Source of the DNA: an uncultured Prevotellaceae bacterium
Lineage (GTDB): Bacteria; Bacteroidota; Bacteroidia; Bacteroidales; Bacteroidaceae
DNA length: 64,000 nt
Reading direction: 5' to 3'
Assembly (NCBI GenBank): GCA_902800595.1
Contig: CADCFA010000011.1
Span: 28,140 to 92,139, forward strand
The first letter of the stretch is position 1, and each line of letters begins with the position of its first letter. The notes below the pieces were generated by a model that had not been told where the DNA came from, did no database searches, and saw nothing but the letters and a program-made list of their open reading frames with translations. Of the stretch, positions 8,353 to 16,695 are shown piece after piece. Made by a program: the position numbers and the translations under genes.

Positions 8353-10017
8353 ATGCAGAAAAAAAAGCTCCTTCTACTGACTGTAGTATCTACAATGCTC
8401 TCCACTTCATGCTCGAAGTTGGGACCCCTCTCGGCAGACCAGTTCTCAGTGACCCCCAATCCGTTAGAAACCAAGGGCGGTGTGGTTCCCGCTACCATCA
8501 ACGGCCATTTCCCCGAAAAGTATATGAACAAGAAGGCTGTGGTGACCGTCATCCCCGAGTTGCGCTATGACAACGGCGAGCGGGTGAAAGGCGCGCCTGC
8601 CACCTTCCAGGGAGAGAATGTGGCAGCCAACAACCAGACCATCGCCTACCGCACCGGCGGCAACTACACGCTGAATACCGACTTCGCCTATGCCGACTGC
8701 AACAAGGCAGAGCTCTATATGACCTTTGATGCCCGACTGGGCTCCAAACAGGTCTCGATTCCCGAAGTCAAGGTAGCCAACGGCGTCATTGCCACCTCTG
8801 AGCTCTATCGCCGCACGGTGACGACGGCTCAGGCAGCATTGGCACCCGATGCCTATCAGCGCATCACCCAGAAGAAGCAGGAGGCAAATATCAAGTTCCT
8901 GATCCAGCAGGCCAACCTGCGCAAGAGCGAACTGAAGAACAACTCCGTCAAGGAGTTCATCAGGATGCTCAAGCAGATCAACGACGACCAGGAAGGACTG
9001 CGACTGCAGAATGTGGAAGTGTCGGCATACACCTCACCCGATGGCGGCTTCAGCATCAACGACAAGCTGGCCAACGAGCGTCAGAAGGTGTCAGAGCAGT
9101 ATGTGAACCAGGAGCTGAAGAAGCTGAAGATCGATACCAATGTCGATGCCAGATATACAGCACAGGACTGGGACGGATTCCAGGAACTGGTGAAAGCCAG
9201 CAACATCCAGGATAAGGACATCATCCTGCGCGTGCTGTCGATGTATAAGGATCCTCAGGAGCGCGAACAGCAGATCAAGAATATCTCATCCGCCTTCCGC
9301 GAACTCGCTGACGGCATCCTGCCCCAGCTGCGCCGCTCACGCCTCATCCTCAACTACGAGGTGATAGGCCGCAGCGACCAGCAGATTCTCGATCAGATCA
9401 AGGCAGACCCCAAGAAGCTCAGCATCGAGGAGCTGCTCTATGGCGCTGCCCTCAAGGAGACACCGGCGGAACAGGAAACCGTCTATAAGCTGGCAACCAC
9501 CGTCTATCCCAATGACGCACGCGCCTATAACAACCTCGCAACCATTGCCTATGCCCGTGGAGACTACGAGGCAGCCAGGACACTGCTGGCACAGGCACTG
9601 CGCATCAATGCCCAGCTCCCTGAGGCAAAAGCCAACCAGGCACTGCTGGCCCTGCAGAACGGCGACGTGAAGACCGCAGACCTTTATATCGCATCAGCCA
9701 CAGGCGCCAACGGACTGTCAGAAGTGCTGGGCAACCTGAATCTCGCAAAGGGCAACTACGCACAGGCAGAGCAGGACTTCGGCAACAACATCTCCAACAG
9801 CGCTGCGCTGGCACAGATCCTCAACAAGCACTATGCCGCTGCAGAGGCCACCCTGAAGCAGATCCGCCAGGCAGATGCCGTCACCGACTATCTGAGAGCC
9901 ATCGTCTATACCCACCTGGGCAACACCACAGATGCCAGAGAAGCCTTGAGTAAGGCAACAGGCAAGGATGAGCGTCTGGCAAGATATGCGGAGAACGATC
10001 TGGAACTAAGCAGATAA
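8353..10017 (+). CDS. Tetratricopeptide-repeat outer membrane lipoprotein
   Basis: A 554-residue lipoprotein with lipobox STSC near residue 20. Residues 25-150 look like a beta-rich domain, 160-345 are charged and helical and include VEVSAYTSPDGG, which resembles part of an OmpA-like region, and 370-540 hold TPR-type helices with the repeated pattern NDARAYNNLATIAYARGDYEAARTLLAQAL. TPRs usually mediate protein contacts, here probably at the periplasmic face of the outer membrane. The thioredoxin-like lipoprotein gene follows after 4 bases. The exact role is unknown. Confidence 0.8.
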   Translation: MQKKKLLLLTVVSTMLSTSCSKLGPLSADQFSVTPNPLETKGGVVPATINGHFPEKYMNKKAVVTVIPELRYDNGERVKGAPATFQGENVAANNQTIAYRTGGNYTLNTDFAYADCNKAELYMTFDARLGSKQVSIPEVKVANGVIATSELYRRTVTTAQAALAPDAYQRITQKKQEANIKFLIQQANLRKSELKNNSVKEFIRMLKQINDDQEGLRLQNVEVSAYTSPDGGFSINDKLANERQKVSEQYVNQELKKLKIDTNVDARYTAQDWDGFQELVKASNIQDKDIILRVLSMYKDPQEREQQIKNISSAFRELADGILPQLRRSRLILNYEVIGRSDQQILDQIKADPKKLSIEELLYGAALKETPAEQETVYKLATTVYPNDARAYNNLATIAYARGDYEAARTLLAQALRINAQLPEAKANQALLALQNGDVKTADLYIASATGANGLSEVLGNLNLAKGNYAQAEQDFGNNISNSAALAQILNKHYAAAEATLKQIRQADAVTDYLRAIVYTHLGNTTDAREALSKATGKDERLARYAENDLELSR

Positions 10018-10021
10018 GACG

Positions 10022-11050
10022 ATGAAGAAGGGATTCGGTATTTTGACGATGCTCCTGGGGCTGGTGCTCCTTACGGGCTGCGGAGAAAGGCGCAAGACGT
10101 TCCTGCTGGAGGGAACCTTCAAAGGTTTCAACCAAGGCGAGCTATACATCTGCGGCATCGATGGTAAGTTCCCCATCGACACCGTTGCCGTTGTCAAAAG
10201 CCAGTTCCACTATGAAGTAGCCCTCGAAGAGCCAACCGCCTTTATCGTCATCTTCCCCAACTACTCCGAAGTGCCCGTCTATGGAGAAAAAGGCGCAGCG
10301 GTTACGATAGAAGGCGATGTGTCCCACCTGCGTGAGATTGATGTGGAAGGCACTAAGGAGAATGAGGTGCTGACGGCCTACCGCAAGAAGACCAGCCAGC
10401 AGACACCCCCTGAGGTAGCCCTCTCCACGGAGCAGTTCATCAAGGATAACCCCACCTCGCCCTTCGCCACCTACCTGATCCGTAAGATCTTCATACAGTC
10501 GCCCCAGCCCGACTACAAACGCGCCACCGAACTCATGTCGCTCGTCATCAAGTCCGACCCCAATGCCTCAGAGGCGATGAAAGCCCAGATGAAGTATCTG
10601 GATGGACTGAGCTATCTGAAGGATGGTAGTCGCCTGCCCTCGTTTACCGCTGTCGGCATCAACGGAGAAGACATCAAGTCATCCGACCTGAACGCCAAGG
10701 TCAATGTCATCACGGTATGGAACATGTCTAACTACGAGGGACAAGGCACCCTGCGCCAGCTGCAGGATCGGCAGAAGAAGGTAGGCGAGAAAAACCTGAA
10801 GGTGCTGACTGTCTGTCTTGATGCCGATGTCAAAGCATGCAAGAAGCACTTGGAGAGAGACTCCATCACCTGGAGCACCATCTGTGACGGACGACTTTGG
10901 GACACCCCCATCCTCAGCCGAACGGGCCTCTCCTACATCCCTGACAACATCCTGACCGACGACAAAGGCAAGATCATAGCCCATTCGCTAAGTCAGAATG
11001 AGCTGATGAGAAAGATAGACAAACTCCTACCGAAAAAGGAGGAGCCATAA
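10022..11050 (+). CDS. DUF4369 thioredoxin-like lipoprotein lacking the CxxC site
   Basis: A 342-residue lipoprotein (lipobox LLTGC near residue 20). The N-terminal 110 residues match the DUF4369 beta-sandwich seen in Bacteroidota thiol-disulfide proteins, and the C-terminal 140 residues are thioredoxin-like (SRLPSFTAVGINGEDIKSSDLNAKVNVITVWN, late SYIPDNILTDDKGKIIAHSL). The usual WCxxC active site is replaced by WNMSNYEG, so redox catalysis is unlikely by the standard mechanism. It forms a pair with the TPR lipoprotein upstream. Confidence 0.85.
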   Translation: MKKGFGILTMLLGLVLLTGCGERRKTFLLEGTFKGFNQGELYICGIDGKFPIDTVAVVKSQFHYEVALEEPTAFIVIFPNYSEVPVYGEKGAAVTIEGDVSHLREIDVEGTKENEVLTAYRKKTSQQTPPEVALSTEQFIKDNPTSPFATYLIRKIFIQSPQPDYKRATELMSLVIKSDPNASEAMKAQMKYLDGLSYLKDGSRLPSFTAVGINGEDIKSSDLNAKVNVITVWNMSNYEGQGTLRQLQDRQKKVGEKNLKVLTVCLDADVKACKKHLERDSITWSTICDGRLWDTPILSRTGLSYIPDNILTDDKGKIIAHSLSQNELMRKIDKLLPKKEEP

Positions 11051-11084
11051 AATAAAACATTTCCAATTGTTAAACCCTGATACT

Positions 11085-12632
11085 ATGCTGATAAAAACTT
11101 TTTGTGCCGAAGTAATGGGCTTAGAGGCTACCACCATTACCATCGAAGTTAGTCTGACAAGAGGTGTGATGTTCCACTTGTCGGGATTGGCTGATACAGC
11201 TGTCAAAGAAAGCTATGACCGCATCCGTGCAGCCATTCAGAACGTAGGCTTCAAACTGTCGCCTGCCGATATGACGATCAACCTCAGTCCCGCTGACATC
11301 CGGAAGGAAGGTAGTGGTTACGACCTGTCGTTAGCCATCGGCATATTAGCAGCTCACGGGAAAGTGAGCGACAGTATGCTACATGACTATATGCTGATAG
11401 GCGAACTCGGTCTTGACGGACAACTGAAACCCGTCAGTGGTGTGCTCTCAGTAGCCATCCGGGCTAAGAAGGAGAACTTCAAGGGACTGATAGTACCTCA
11501 AGAGAACGCACGAGAGGCAGCTGTGGTTGACGGACTCGATATCTACGGCATCAATAGTCTGGCAGACGTCATCGGCTTCTTTAACGGATGCGAGACATTT
11601 GAGCCAACAGTAGTAGATACCAAAAAGGAATTCTATACACAGCAATATACCAGCGACCTCGACTTTGCTGACGTGAAAGGTCAGGAGAGTGTAAAACGTG
11701 CCCTCGAGGTGGCAGCGGCTGGTGGACATAATGCCATCCTCATCGGACCTCCAGGAAGTGGAAAGTCTATGATGGCCAAGCGCCTGCCTAGCATCTTACC
11801 GCCACTCTCTTTAGCAGAGAGCTTAGAGACCACCCAGATTCACTCTGTAGCAGGGAAACTCTGTAACGGCACATCGCTGATAACGCAACGCCCCTTCCGC
11901 AGTCCGCATCACACGGTGTCACAGGTGGCGATGACAGGGGGTGGCAACAGAGCCCTTCCTGGCGAGGTCAGTATGGCGCATAATGGTGTGCTTTTCCTGG
12001 ATGAGTTGCCGGAATTCAACAAGAGTACACTTGAGGTTTTACGACAGCCCCTTGAAGACCGCCATATCACCATCTCACGTGCCAGATATACGGTGGATTA
12101 TCCTTGTTCATTTATGTTTGTAGCCTCGATGAACCCCTGCCCATGCGGCTACTATGGCGACCCCACCCATCACTGTGTCTGTACACCAGGACAGATTCAA
12201 CGTTACATGAACAAAATTTCAGGACCATTAATGGATCGTATAGACATACACTGTGAGGTGACTGTTGTACCTTTCAAGCAACTTGCCCAGATGCAGGCTG
12301 GAGAGCCAAGCAGTGTCATCAGAGAGCGTGTCATCAAAGCCCGTCAGATACAAGAAGAGAGGTTCAAGGATTTCAAAGGCATCCATTGTAATGCCCAGAT
12401 GACGGAGCGGATGATCCATCAGTTTGCTGAGCCCGGCGCCACCTCATTGGATATGCTTCGCATGGCAATGGAACGGCTCAGCCTCTCAGCCCGTGCCTAT
12501 AGCCGTATCCTGAAGGTGGCTCGTACCATCGCCGACCTTGAAGGCAGCGAGAAGGTACAGAGCCACCACATTGCAGAAGCCATCGGCTATCGCAGTCTTG
12601 ACCGTGGTGACTGGGCTGAGCGTGGGGGATGA
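11085..12632 (+). CDS. YifB/ComM-family Mg-chelatase-like AAA+ ATPase
   Basis: A 515-residue AAA+ protein of the ComM/YifB family, a helicase-like factor linked to branch migration during DNA uptake recombination. The N-terminal Lon-protease-like (ChlI) domain spans about 1-170, the AAA+ core follows with Walker A GPPGSGKSM near residue 225 and Walker B LFLDELPEF near 305, and a zinc-like cysteine cluster CPCGYYGDPTHHCVC lies near 350. A C-terminal Mg-chelatase domain follows. ATG 11085 is preferred over 11067 because the conserved start is LIKTFCAEVMGLEA. The gene has no clear operon partner. Confidence 0.93.
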   Translation: MLIKTFCAEVMGLEATTITIEVSLTRGVMFHLSGLADTAVKESYDRIRAAIQNVGFKLSPADMTINLSPADIRKEGSGYDLSLAIGILAAHGKVSDSMLHDYMLIGELGLDGQLKPVSGVLSVAIRAKKENFKGLIVPQENAREAAVVDGLDIYGINSLADVIGFFNGCETFEPTVVDTKKEFYTQQYTSDLDFADVKGQESVKRALEVAAAGGHNAILIGPPGSGKSMMAKRLPSILPPLSLAESLETTQIHSVAGKLCNGTSLITQRPFRSPHHTVSQVAMTGGGNRALPGEVSMAHNGVLFLDELPEFNKSTLEVLRQPLEDRHITISRARYTVDYPCSFMFVASMNPCPCGYYGDPTHHCVCTPGQIQRYMNKISGPLMDRIDIHCEVTVVPFKQLAQMQAGEPSSVIRERVIKARQIQEERFKDFKGIHCNAQMTERMIHQFAEPGATSLDMLRMAMERLSLSARAYSRILKVARTIADLEGSEKVQSHHIAEAIGYRSLDRGDWAERGG

Positions 12633-12768
12633 GAGGGCTAAAAGCCTATCGGCTTCATTCAACCTGAGGAAAAAGATGTATTTTCCGACAAAATCACCCC
12701 TTATCCCCCTACTTTGTCGCAAATCACTTCCGTTGTCGCAACAACCTCAGGACAAAAATCAGCAAATG

Positions 12769-12800
12769 TTTGCCCACTTCCCCAAAACGCCATACCTTTG
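12769..12800 (+). promoter_or_regulatory. Promoter of the double-glycine peptide gene
   Basis: TTTG at 12769-12772 and TACCTTTG at 12793-12800 are spaced 20 bp apart, 32 nt before the ATG at 12833. This is as good as the promoters of known genes in the window. Confidence 0.7.
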
Positions 12801-12832
12801 CCAACGCAAACAAGCAATAACGCCTGTCACTG

Positions 12833-12991
12833 ATGAATGAAATGAGCGCACGCGCTCTGTCAATGGAAGAGTTGGAGAATGTAAACGGTGGACGCGTCAT
12901 GTTCCAGGGGGGATACAAAATTAAGGAGAAAATTGAGAAAATAAAAAACATCATTGATATAGACAAAAAGCGATATCGCGTAATTGCATAA
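12833..12991 (+). CDS. Double-glycine leader peptide (bacteriocin/RiPP-like precursor)
   Basis: A 52-codon gene too short for ordinary gene calling. Residues 8-20 read ALSMEELENVNGG, matching the LS-x2-EL-x2-(I/V)-x-GG leader cleaved by C39-peptidase ABC transporters. Cleavage after GG would release a 32-residue, strongly basic peptide (about ten K/R against four D/E), rich in alternating I and K, starting RVMFQGG. It has its own TAnnTTTG promoter and a hairpin terminator at 13050, so it is an independent transcription unit. No transporter or modification enzyme lies in the window. An alternative start is M4 at 12842. Bacteriocin, signalling peptide and RiPP substrate are all possible. Confidence 0.7.
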   Translation: MNEMSARALSMEELENVNGGRVMFQGGYKIKEKIEKIKNIIDIDKKRYRVIA

Positions 12992-13049
12992 AGATATAAG
13001 ATATCAAATAAGAGAGGTAGAGACACCGCCCTTTAAGGATAAAGAAAGG

Positions 13050-13076
13050 GAGAGGCATCCGATAAGGGTGCCTCTC
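13050..13076. terminator. Hairpin terminator
   Basis: GAGAGGCATCC and GGGTGCCTCTC pair over 11 bp (one G-U) around GATAA, followed by a T-rich stretch. It closes the peptide gene and lies 13 bp past the stop of the convergent AsmA-like gene. Confidence 0.8.
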
Positions 13077-13088
13077 TTGCATTTAATC

Positions 13089-15086
13089 CTACTTCTTCTC
13101 TTTATCTTTGTCTTTGTCTTTTTTCTTAAAGAGCCGCGTGAAGACATTGTCCTTCTTGGGCTTCTCCTTGGCCTTCTTTGCCTCATCGTCTGCATACTCC
13201 TTCTTGGTCTTAAAGAGGTTGCCCAGCTTCAGCTTCATCTTGGGCTTCACCTTGAGGTCGCTCATCTTATCGACATCGGTAAACGAGAAGGTGCAGTCCC
13301 AGTCCATCATCTTCTTGGTATGACTGACGGAGCCCTCTGCCAGCGTGCCGTTGCTGGCAAACTCCACCTGCATGTTCTTCAGACGGAACCCGCCATAGCC
13401 TGCCTCATAGACGGTGGCCTTCACCTCGCCGATGGGCAGCTTGCCGCCGCCGTTCTTCTTGCGGATCATGGCGGTTCGCGCCTTGTGGATATCGATGATG
13501 AAACTGGCCTGGGCGCCCACATCCTCCACCTTCGGCATCTTCAGGACCTTGCCCAGCCTGATCTTGTTGGAGCGGACGGAGCCCGAGACGTACTTGGTCT
13601 TCTCGTCGAGGGTGAAGTTGAATGCCAGGCTGCCCACATCGGTTCGCAGATTACCCCCGAAGATCTCCTTCTTCCAGAGCACGGAGAAGTCGCCCGTGAA
13701 ATAGATGGTGCCCAGGGCATCGAGCTGGTTCATCATCATCTTCTTCACGGTGAACTGGTTGATGATCTCGATGGGGATACCCCGCTGCGCCTTCATCTCC
13801 TTGACATGGAAGCCTACATCGAGCAGCTCTTTCTCCTTGAGATGCAGGATACGGCCGTCGGCAGCAATCTGCAGCCGTTTGTCGGCGGTATAGACATGGA
13901 CATCCTTGAAGTAGAGGGAGCTGTCGTTGCCGCTGAAGAGCACGTCGAGCTCAAGCGGCATCGCGAAGTTCTTCAGCACGGGGGCAAAGGGGCGTGAGAT
14001 GTCACGCAGCTGGGTGGTGCCCTTGATGCGCGAGGTCTCAAACGAGAACTTGCGCCCTTGTTTCTTGCTGGGCAGCACCACATTGGCACTGTCGAACTTC
14101 AGCACGGTGGTTTCCTGCTGCAACATGATATGATCGAGGTGGAGCCTGTCTTTCAGGATGCCTACGCCGAAATGCATGTTCTTCACGTTGAAGCCTGTGA
14201 CGGAATCTCTCGCCACCATATTGTTCATGACGGCATGGATGGAGTCCTTGGAGTAGAAATCGAGGGTGAGGTCCATCTTGGCGGTAACGTCGATGTGACC
14301 GACATCGAAGAAGCCTCGCTTCGGGCGGTCGTGATTCTTACGGGGCTTATGGTTGTCGGTGGTGAAGCGCACCTGATCGAGGTTGAAGTGATGGATGGTG
14401 TTCTCACCCTTATACTCGATGGAGCCGATGGCGAACGTGGCGGTGACGGGGCCCTTCTTCTTCACATAGCCCCACTTGCCTTTGAGGTTCGTCAGCTTGC
14501 CGCTGGGCTTGCTCAGCCAGGTGTCTTCATACTTCGCACTCTCCAGGCTCACCTGATTGGTGTCATTAAAGGTGAGCGCTATGTTCTTGATGGCTACCGC
14601 CTTGATGTCGAGTGCCATGGGCGACTTCTGCGCAGAGTCCTTCTTCTCGGTCTTTGGCTTCTGCTGCTTGGGATCCTTCTTGAAGGCATCGATCAGGAAC
14701 TGGTAGTTGGCGGGACCGTCCTTCGGCTTATAGAGCTTGGCTGACACGCCGTCGAGCAGCACCTCCTCGACGACAACTTCCCTGGTGATCAGCTTCAGCA
14801 GATCGACATCCACCCGCAGCTGTTTCAGCTCCAGCATCTTACGGTGCTCCTGGTCTTCTACCTCCAGTCCTTCCAGATTGACCTTCTGGGCAAACAGGTT
14901 CACACCGGCATGGTCAATCTTTACACGCGTACCTAACTTCAACTCGAGCTGCTCTGTGGCATACTTCACCAGATCGTCCTGCACCGACTGGGTATTCAGC
15001 AACGCTGTGGCTGTCACCAACAGCAGCACTACCACCACGACGACGATAGCGACAATCTTCAATATGAACTTAATGACTGTTTTCAC
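13089..15086 (-). CDS. AsmA-like protein
   Basis: A 665-residue inner-membrane-anchored protein: one N-terminal transmembrane helix (valine-rich, about residues 7-29), then a long repetitive beta-strand region characteristic of AsmA/TamB-like bridge proteins that handle outer membrane lipid or protein traffic (early LNTQSVQDDLVKYATEQLEL). The C-terminus ends in a lysine-rich tail (KKDKDKDKEKK). Start: GTG at 15086, chosen because the -7 box is at 15118-15125, which excludes the longer frame beginning at 15161. It is divergent from fur. Confidence 0.8.
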   Translation of the reverse strand: MKTVIKFILKIVAIVVVVVVLLLVTATALLNTQSVQDDLVKYATEQLELKLGTRVKIDHAGVNLFAQKVNLEGLEVEDQEHRKMLELKQLRVDVDLLKLITREVVVEEVLLDGVSAKLYKPKDGPANYQFLIDAFKKDPKQQKPKTEKKDSAQKSPMALDIKAVAIKNIALTFNDTNQVSLESAKYEDTWLSKPSGKLTNLKGKWGYVKKKGPVTATFAIGSIEYKGENTIHHFNLDQVRFTTDNHKPRKNHDRPKRGFFDVGHIDVTAKMDLTLDFYSKDSIHAVMNNMVARDSVTGFNVKNMHFGVGILKDRLHLDHIMLQQETTVLKFDSANVVLPSKKQGRKFSFETSRIKGTTQLRDISRPFAPVLKNFAMPLELDVLFSGNDSSLYFKDVHVYTADKRLQIAADGRILHLKEKELLDVGFHVKEMKAQRGIPIEIINQFTVKKMMMNQLDALGTIYFTGDFSVLWKKEIFGGNLRTDVGSLAFNFTLDEKTKYVSGSVRSNKIRLGKVLKMPKVEDVGAQASFIIDIHKARTAMIRKKNGGGKLPIGEVKATVYEAGYGGFRLKNMQVEFASNGTLAEGSVSHTKKMMDWDCTFSFTDVDKMSDLKVKPKMKLKLGNLFKTKKEYADDEAKKAKEKPKKDNVFTRLFKKKDKDKDKEKK

Positions 15087-15117
15087 TTCTTTTGGAGTTT
15101 TAGTTTGTATTCGGATG

Positions 15118-15125
15118 CAAAAATA
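15118..15125 (-). promoter_or_regulatory. Promoter -7 box of the AsmA-like gene
   Basis: Minus-strand TATTTTTG, 31 nt upstream of the GTG start. Confidence 0.6.
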
Positions 15126-15180
15126 AGAAAAAAAACCGATTCCTTTCCTATCATTGGGCAAAAATTTAGAAAATAATGTG

Positions 15181-15188
15181 TAACTTTG
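15181..15188 (+). promoter_or_regulatory. fur promoter -7 box
   Basis: TAACTTTG, 27 nt before the ATG at 15216. Confidence 0.65.
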
Positions 15189-15215
15189 CAGTCGAATCCG
15201 ATTATAAAGGTATAA

Positions 15216-15638
15216 ATGGATAAGTCAACATACATCCAGCTGCTCGAAGCGCACAACATCAAACCTACTGCCAACCGCATCGTGGTGGTGGAGGCTCTGG
15301 CCAACTCAATGCTGCCCCAGTCGCTGGCAGAACTGGAGCGCAGGATCCAGACCATCGACAAGTCGAACATCTTCAGAGCCCTCACCCTCTTCCGTGAACA
15401 GCATCTGATCCACGCGATAGAGGGTGGCAACGACGGCACACGCTACGAGCTGTGCCACAGTCACAGCGAGGACCACGACGACGACCAGCACCCGCACTTC
15501 TACTGTGAGGTGTGCCAGCAGACCTACTGTCTCGAGGGACTGGAGGTGCCGCAGGTGGCTGTACCGCAGGGCTTTGAGATACGCTCCGTGAACTATATGA
15601 TCAAAGGAATATGCCCACACTGCCAATCCGAGTCATAG
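15216..15638 (+). CDS. Fur-family metal-responsive repressor
   Basis: A 140-residue Fur/Zur/PerR-type repressor. The N-terminal winged helix includes ANSMLPQSLAELERRIQ and SNIFRALTLFREQHLI. The metal region has a histidine/aspartate stretch (HSHSEDHDDDQHPHFYCEVC) and two cysteine pairs, CEVC and CPHC, forming the structural zinc site. Which metal it senses (iron, zinc or manganese) cannot be told from the sequence. Its end overlaps the HAD gene by 28 bases, so fur, the HAD gene, the thioesterase and the AraC gene probably form one transcript. Confidence 0.92.
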   Translation: MDKSTYIQLLEAHNIKPTANRIVVVEALANSMLPQSLAELERRIQTIDKSNIFRALTLFREQHLIHAIEGGNDGTRYELCHSHSEDHDDDQHPHFYCEVCQQTYCLEGLEVPQVAVPQGFEIRSVNYMIKGICPHCQSES

Positions 15639-16300
15639 CCTTCGATGCCGACGACACCCTCTGGGACTGCCAGTCGCACTTCGAAGCCGTAGAGAAACAT
15701 CTCTACCAGCTCATCGCGCCCTATTGTGAGGATCCCGCTCAAGAGCTCTTCCAGACGGAGTCGGGCAACATGGCTGACCTGGGCTACGGCTGCAAGGCCT
15801 TCACCATCTCCATCATCGAGACGGCGCTCCGTGTGGCAGGGGATCATCTCCCGGCAGACACGCTAGCCGAGCTGCTCAGCCACAGCAAGTCGCTGCTGCA
15901 CCTGCCCGCTACCCCACTGCCCGAGGTGGAGGAGACACTGCAGCGCCTACAGGCCTATCCGTACCGCCTCGTGGTGTTTACCAAGGGGGAGCTGCAGGAT
16001 CAGGAGAACAAGCTGCGCCGCAGCGGACTGGGCAAGTACTTCAGTCATGTGGAGATCACGTCGGATAAGACGGAGGTGGAGTTCCAGCAGCTGTGCGAAC
16101 ACCTGGGCATCCTGCCTAACGAGCTGATGATGGTGGGTAACTCGCTGAAAAGCGATATCGCCCCTGCCCTGACCATCGGTGCCTGGGCGATCCATATCCC
16201 CTTCCACGTGACATGGCAGCTGGAGCATTTCGATGACATCGAGCACGAACGGCTCCAGAAGATAGAACACTTCAGTGAAATCATCAAACTATTGAAATGA
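15611..16300 (+). CDS. HAD-superfamily hydrolase
   Basis: A 229-residue haloacid-dehalogenase-like phosphatase. Motif I is FDADDTLWD near residue 10 (nucleophile Asp), motif II lies in LVVFTKG near residue 118, and motif IV is VGNSLKSDIAPAL near 175. Cap type looks alpha-helical (C1). The substrate is unknown; many such proteins dephosphorylate nucleotides or sugar phosphates. The ATG lies inside the fur coding region (28-bp overlap), and the stop overlaps the thioesterase start. Confidence 0.9.
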   Translation: MPTLPIRVIAFDADDTLWDCQSHFEAVEKHLYQLIAPYCEDPAQELFQTESGNMADLGYGCKAFTISIIETALRVAGDHLPADTLAELLSHSKSLLHLPATPLPEVEETLQRLQAYPYRLVVFTKGELQDQENKLRRSGLGKYFSHVEITSDKTEVEFQQLCEHLGILPNELMMVGNSLKSDIAPALTIGAWAIHIPFHVTWQLEHFDDIEHERLQKIEHFSEIIKLLK

Positions 16301-16695
16301 AATACATCTTTGAAACCCGCATGGAGGTGCGCGACTATGAGTGCGACATCGAGGGCATCGTGAACAATGCCAACTACCTGCACTATGCCGAGCACACCCG
16401 CCACCTGTTCCTCAAGAGTCTGGGCGTGAGCTTCGCCAAGCTCCACGAACAGGGCATCGACGCCGTGGTACACAGCATGAAACTGCAGTATAAGGTGCCC
16501 CTGCGCTGCGACGACGAGTTTATCTCACGCCTCAACCTGAAGAAAGACCGCTTCAAGTATATGTTCTATCAGGACATCTACCGTGCCAGCGACGAGCAGC
16601 TCTGCTTCCGCGCCACGGTGGAACTGGTATGCCTGATCAACGGACAGCTCGGCAACAGTCCCGAATACGACGAGGCCTTCAAGGATTTTATCTGA
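16297..16695 (+). CDS. Acyl-CoA thioesterase (hotdog fold)
   Basis: A 132-residue 4-hydroxybenzoyl-CoA-thioesterase/YbgC-like hotdog protein. The N-terminal EVRDYECDIEGIVNNANYLHYAEHTRH contains the conserved D-x-x-G-x-V-N-N-x-x-Y-L family signature with the catalytic acidic residue. It probably hydrolyses a cytosolic acyl-CoA. It overlaps the HAD gene by 4 bases, and its stop shares bases with the start of the AraC gene (ATGA type). Confidence 0.88.
   Translation: MKYIFETRMEVRDYECDIEGIVNNANYLHYAEHTRHLFLKSLGVSFAKLHEQGIDAVVHSMKLQYKVPLRCDDEFISRLNLKKDRFKYMFYQDIYRASDEQLCFRATVELVCLINGQLGNSPEYDEAFKDFI

Noticed and set aside
12984-13997. Long plus-strand ORF of 337 codons opposite the AsmA-like gene
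   Set aside because: It is a shadow of a strongly coding GC-rich minus-strand gene, with no promoter or start context of its own.
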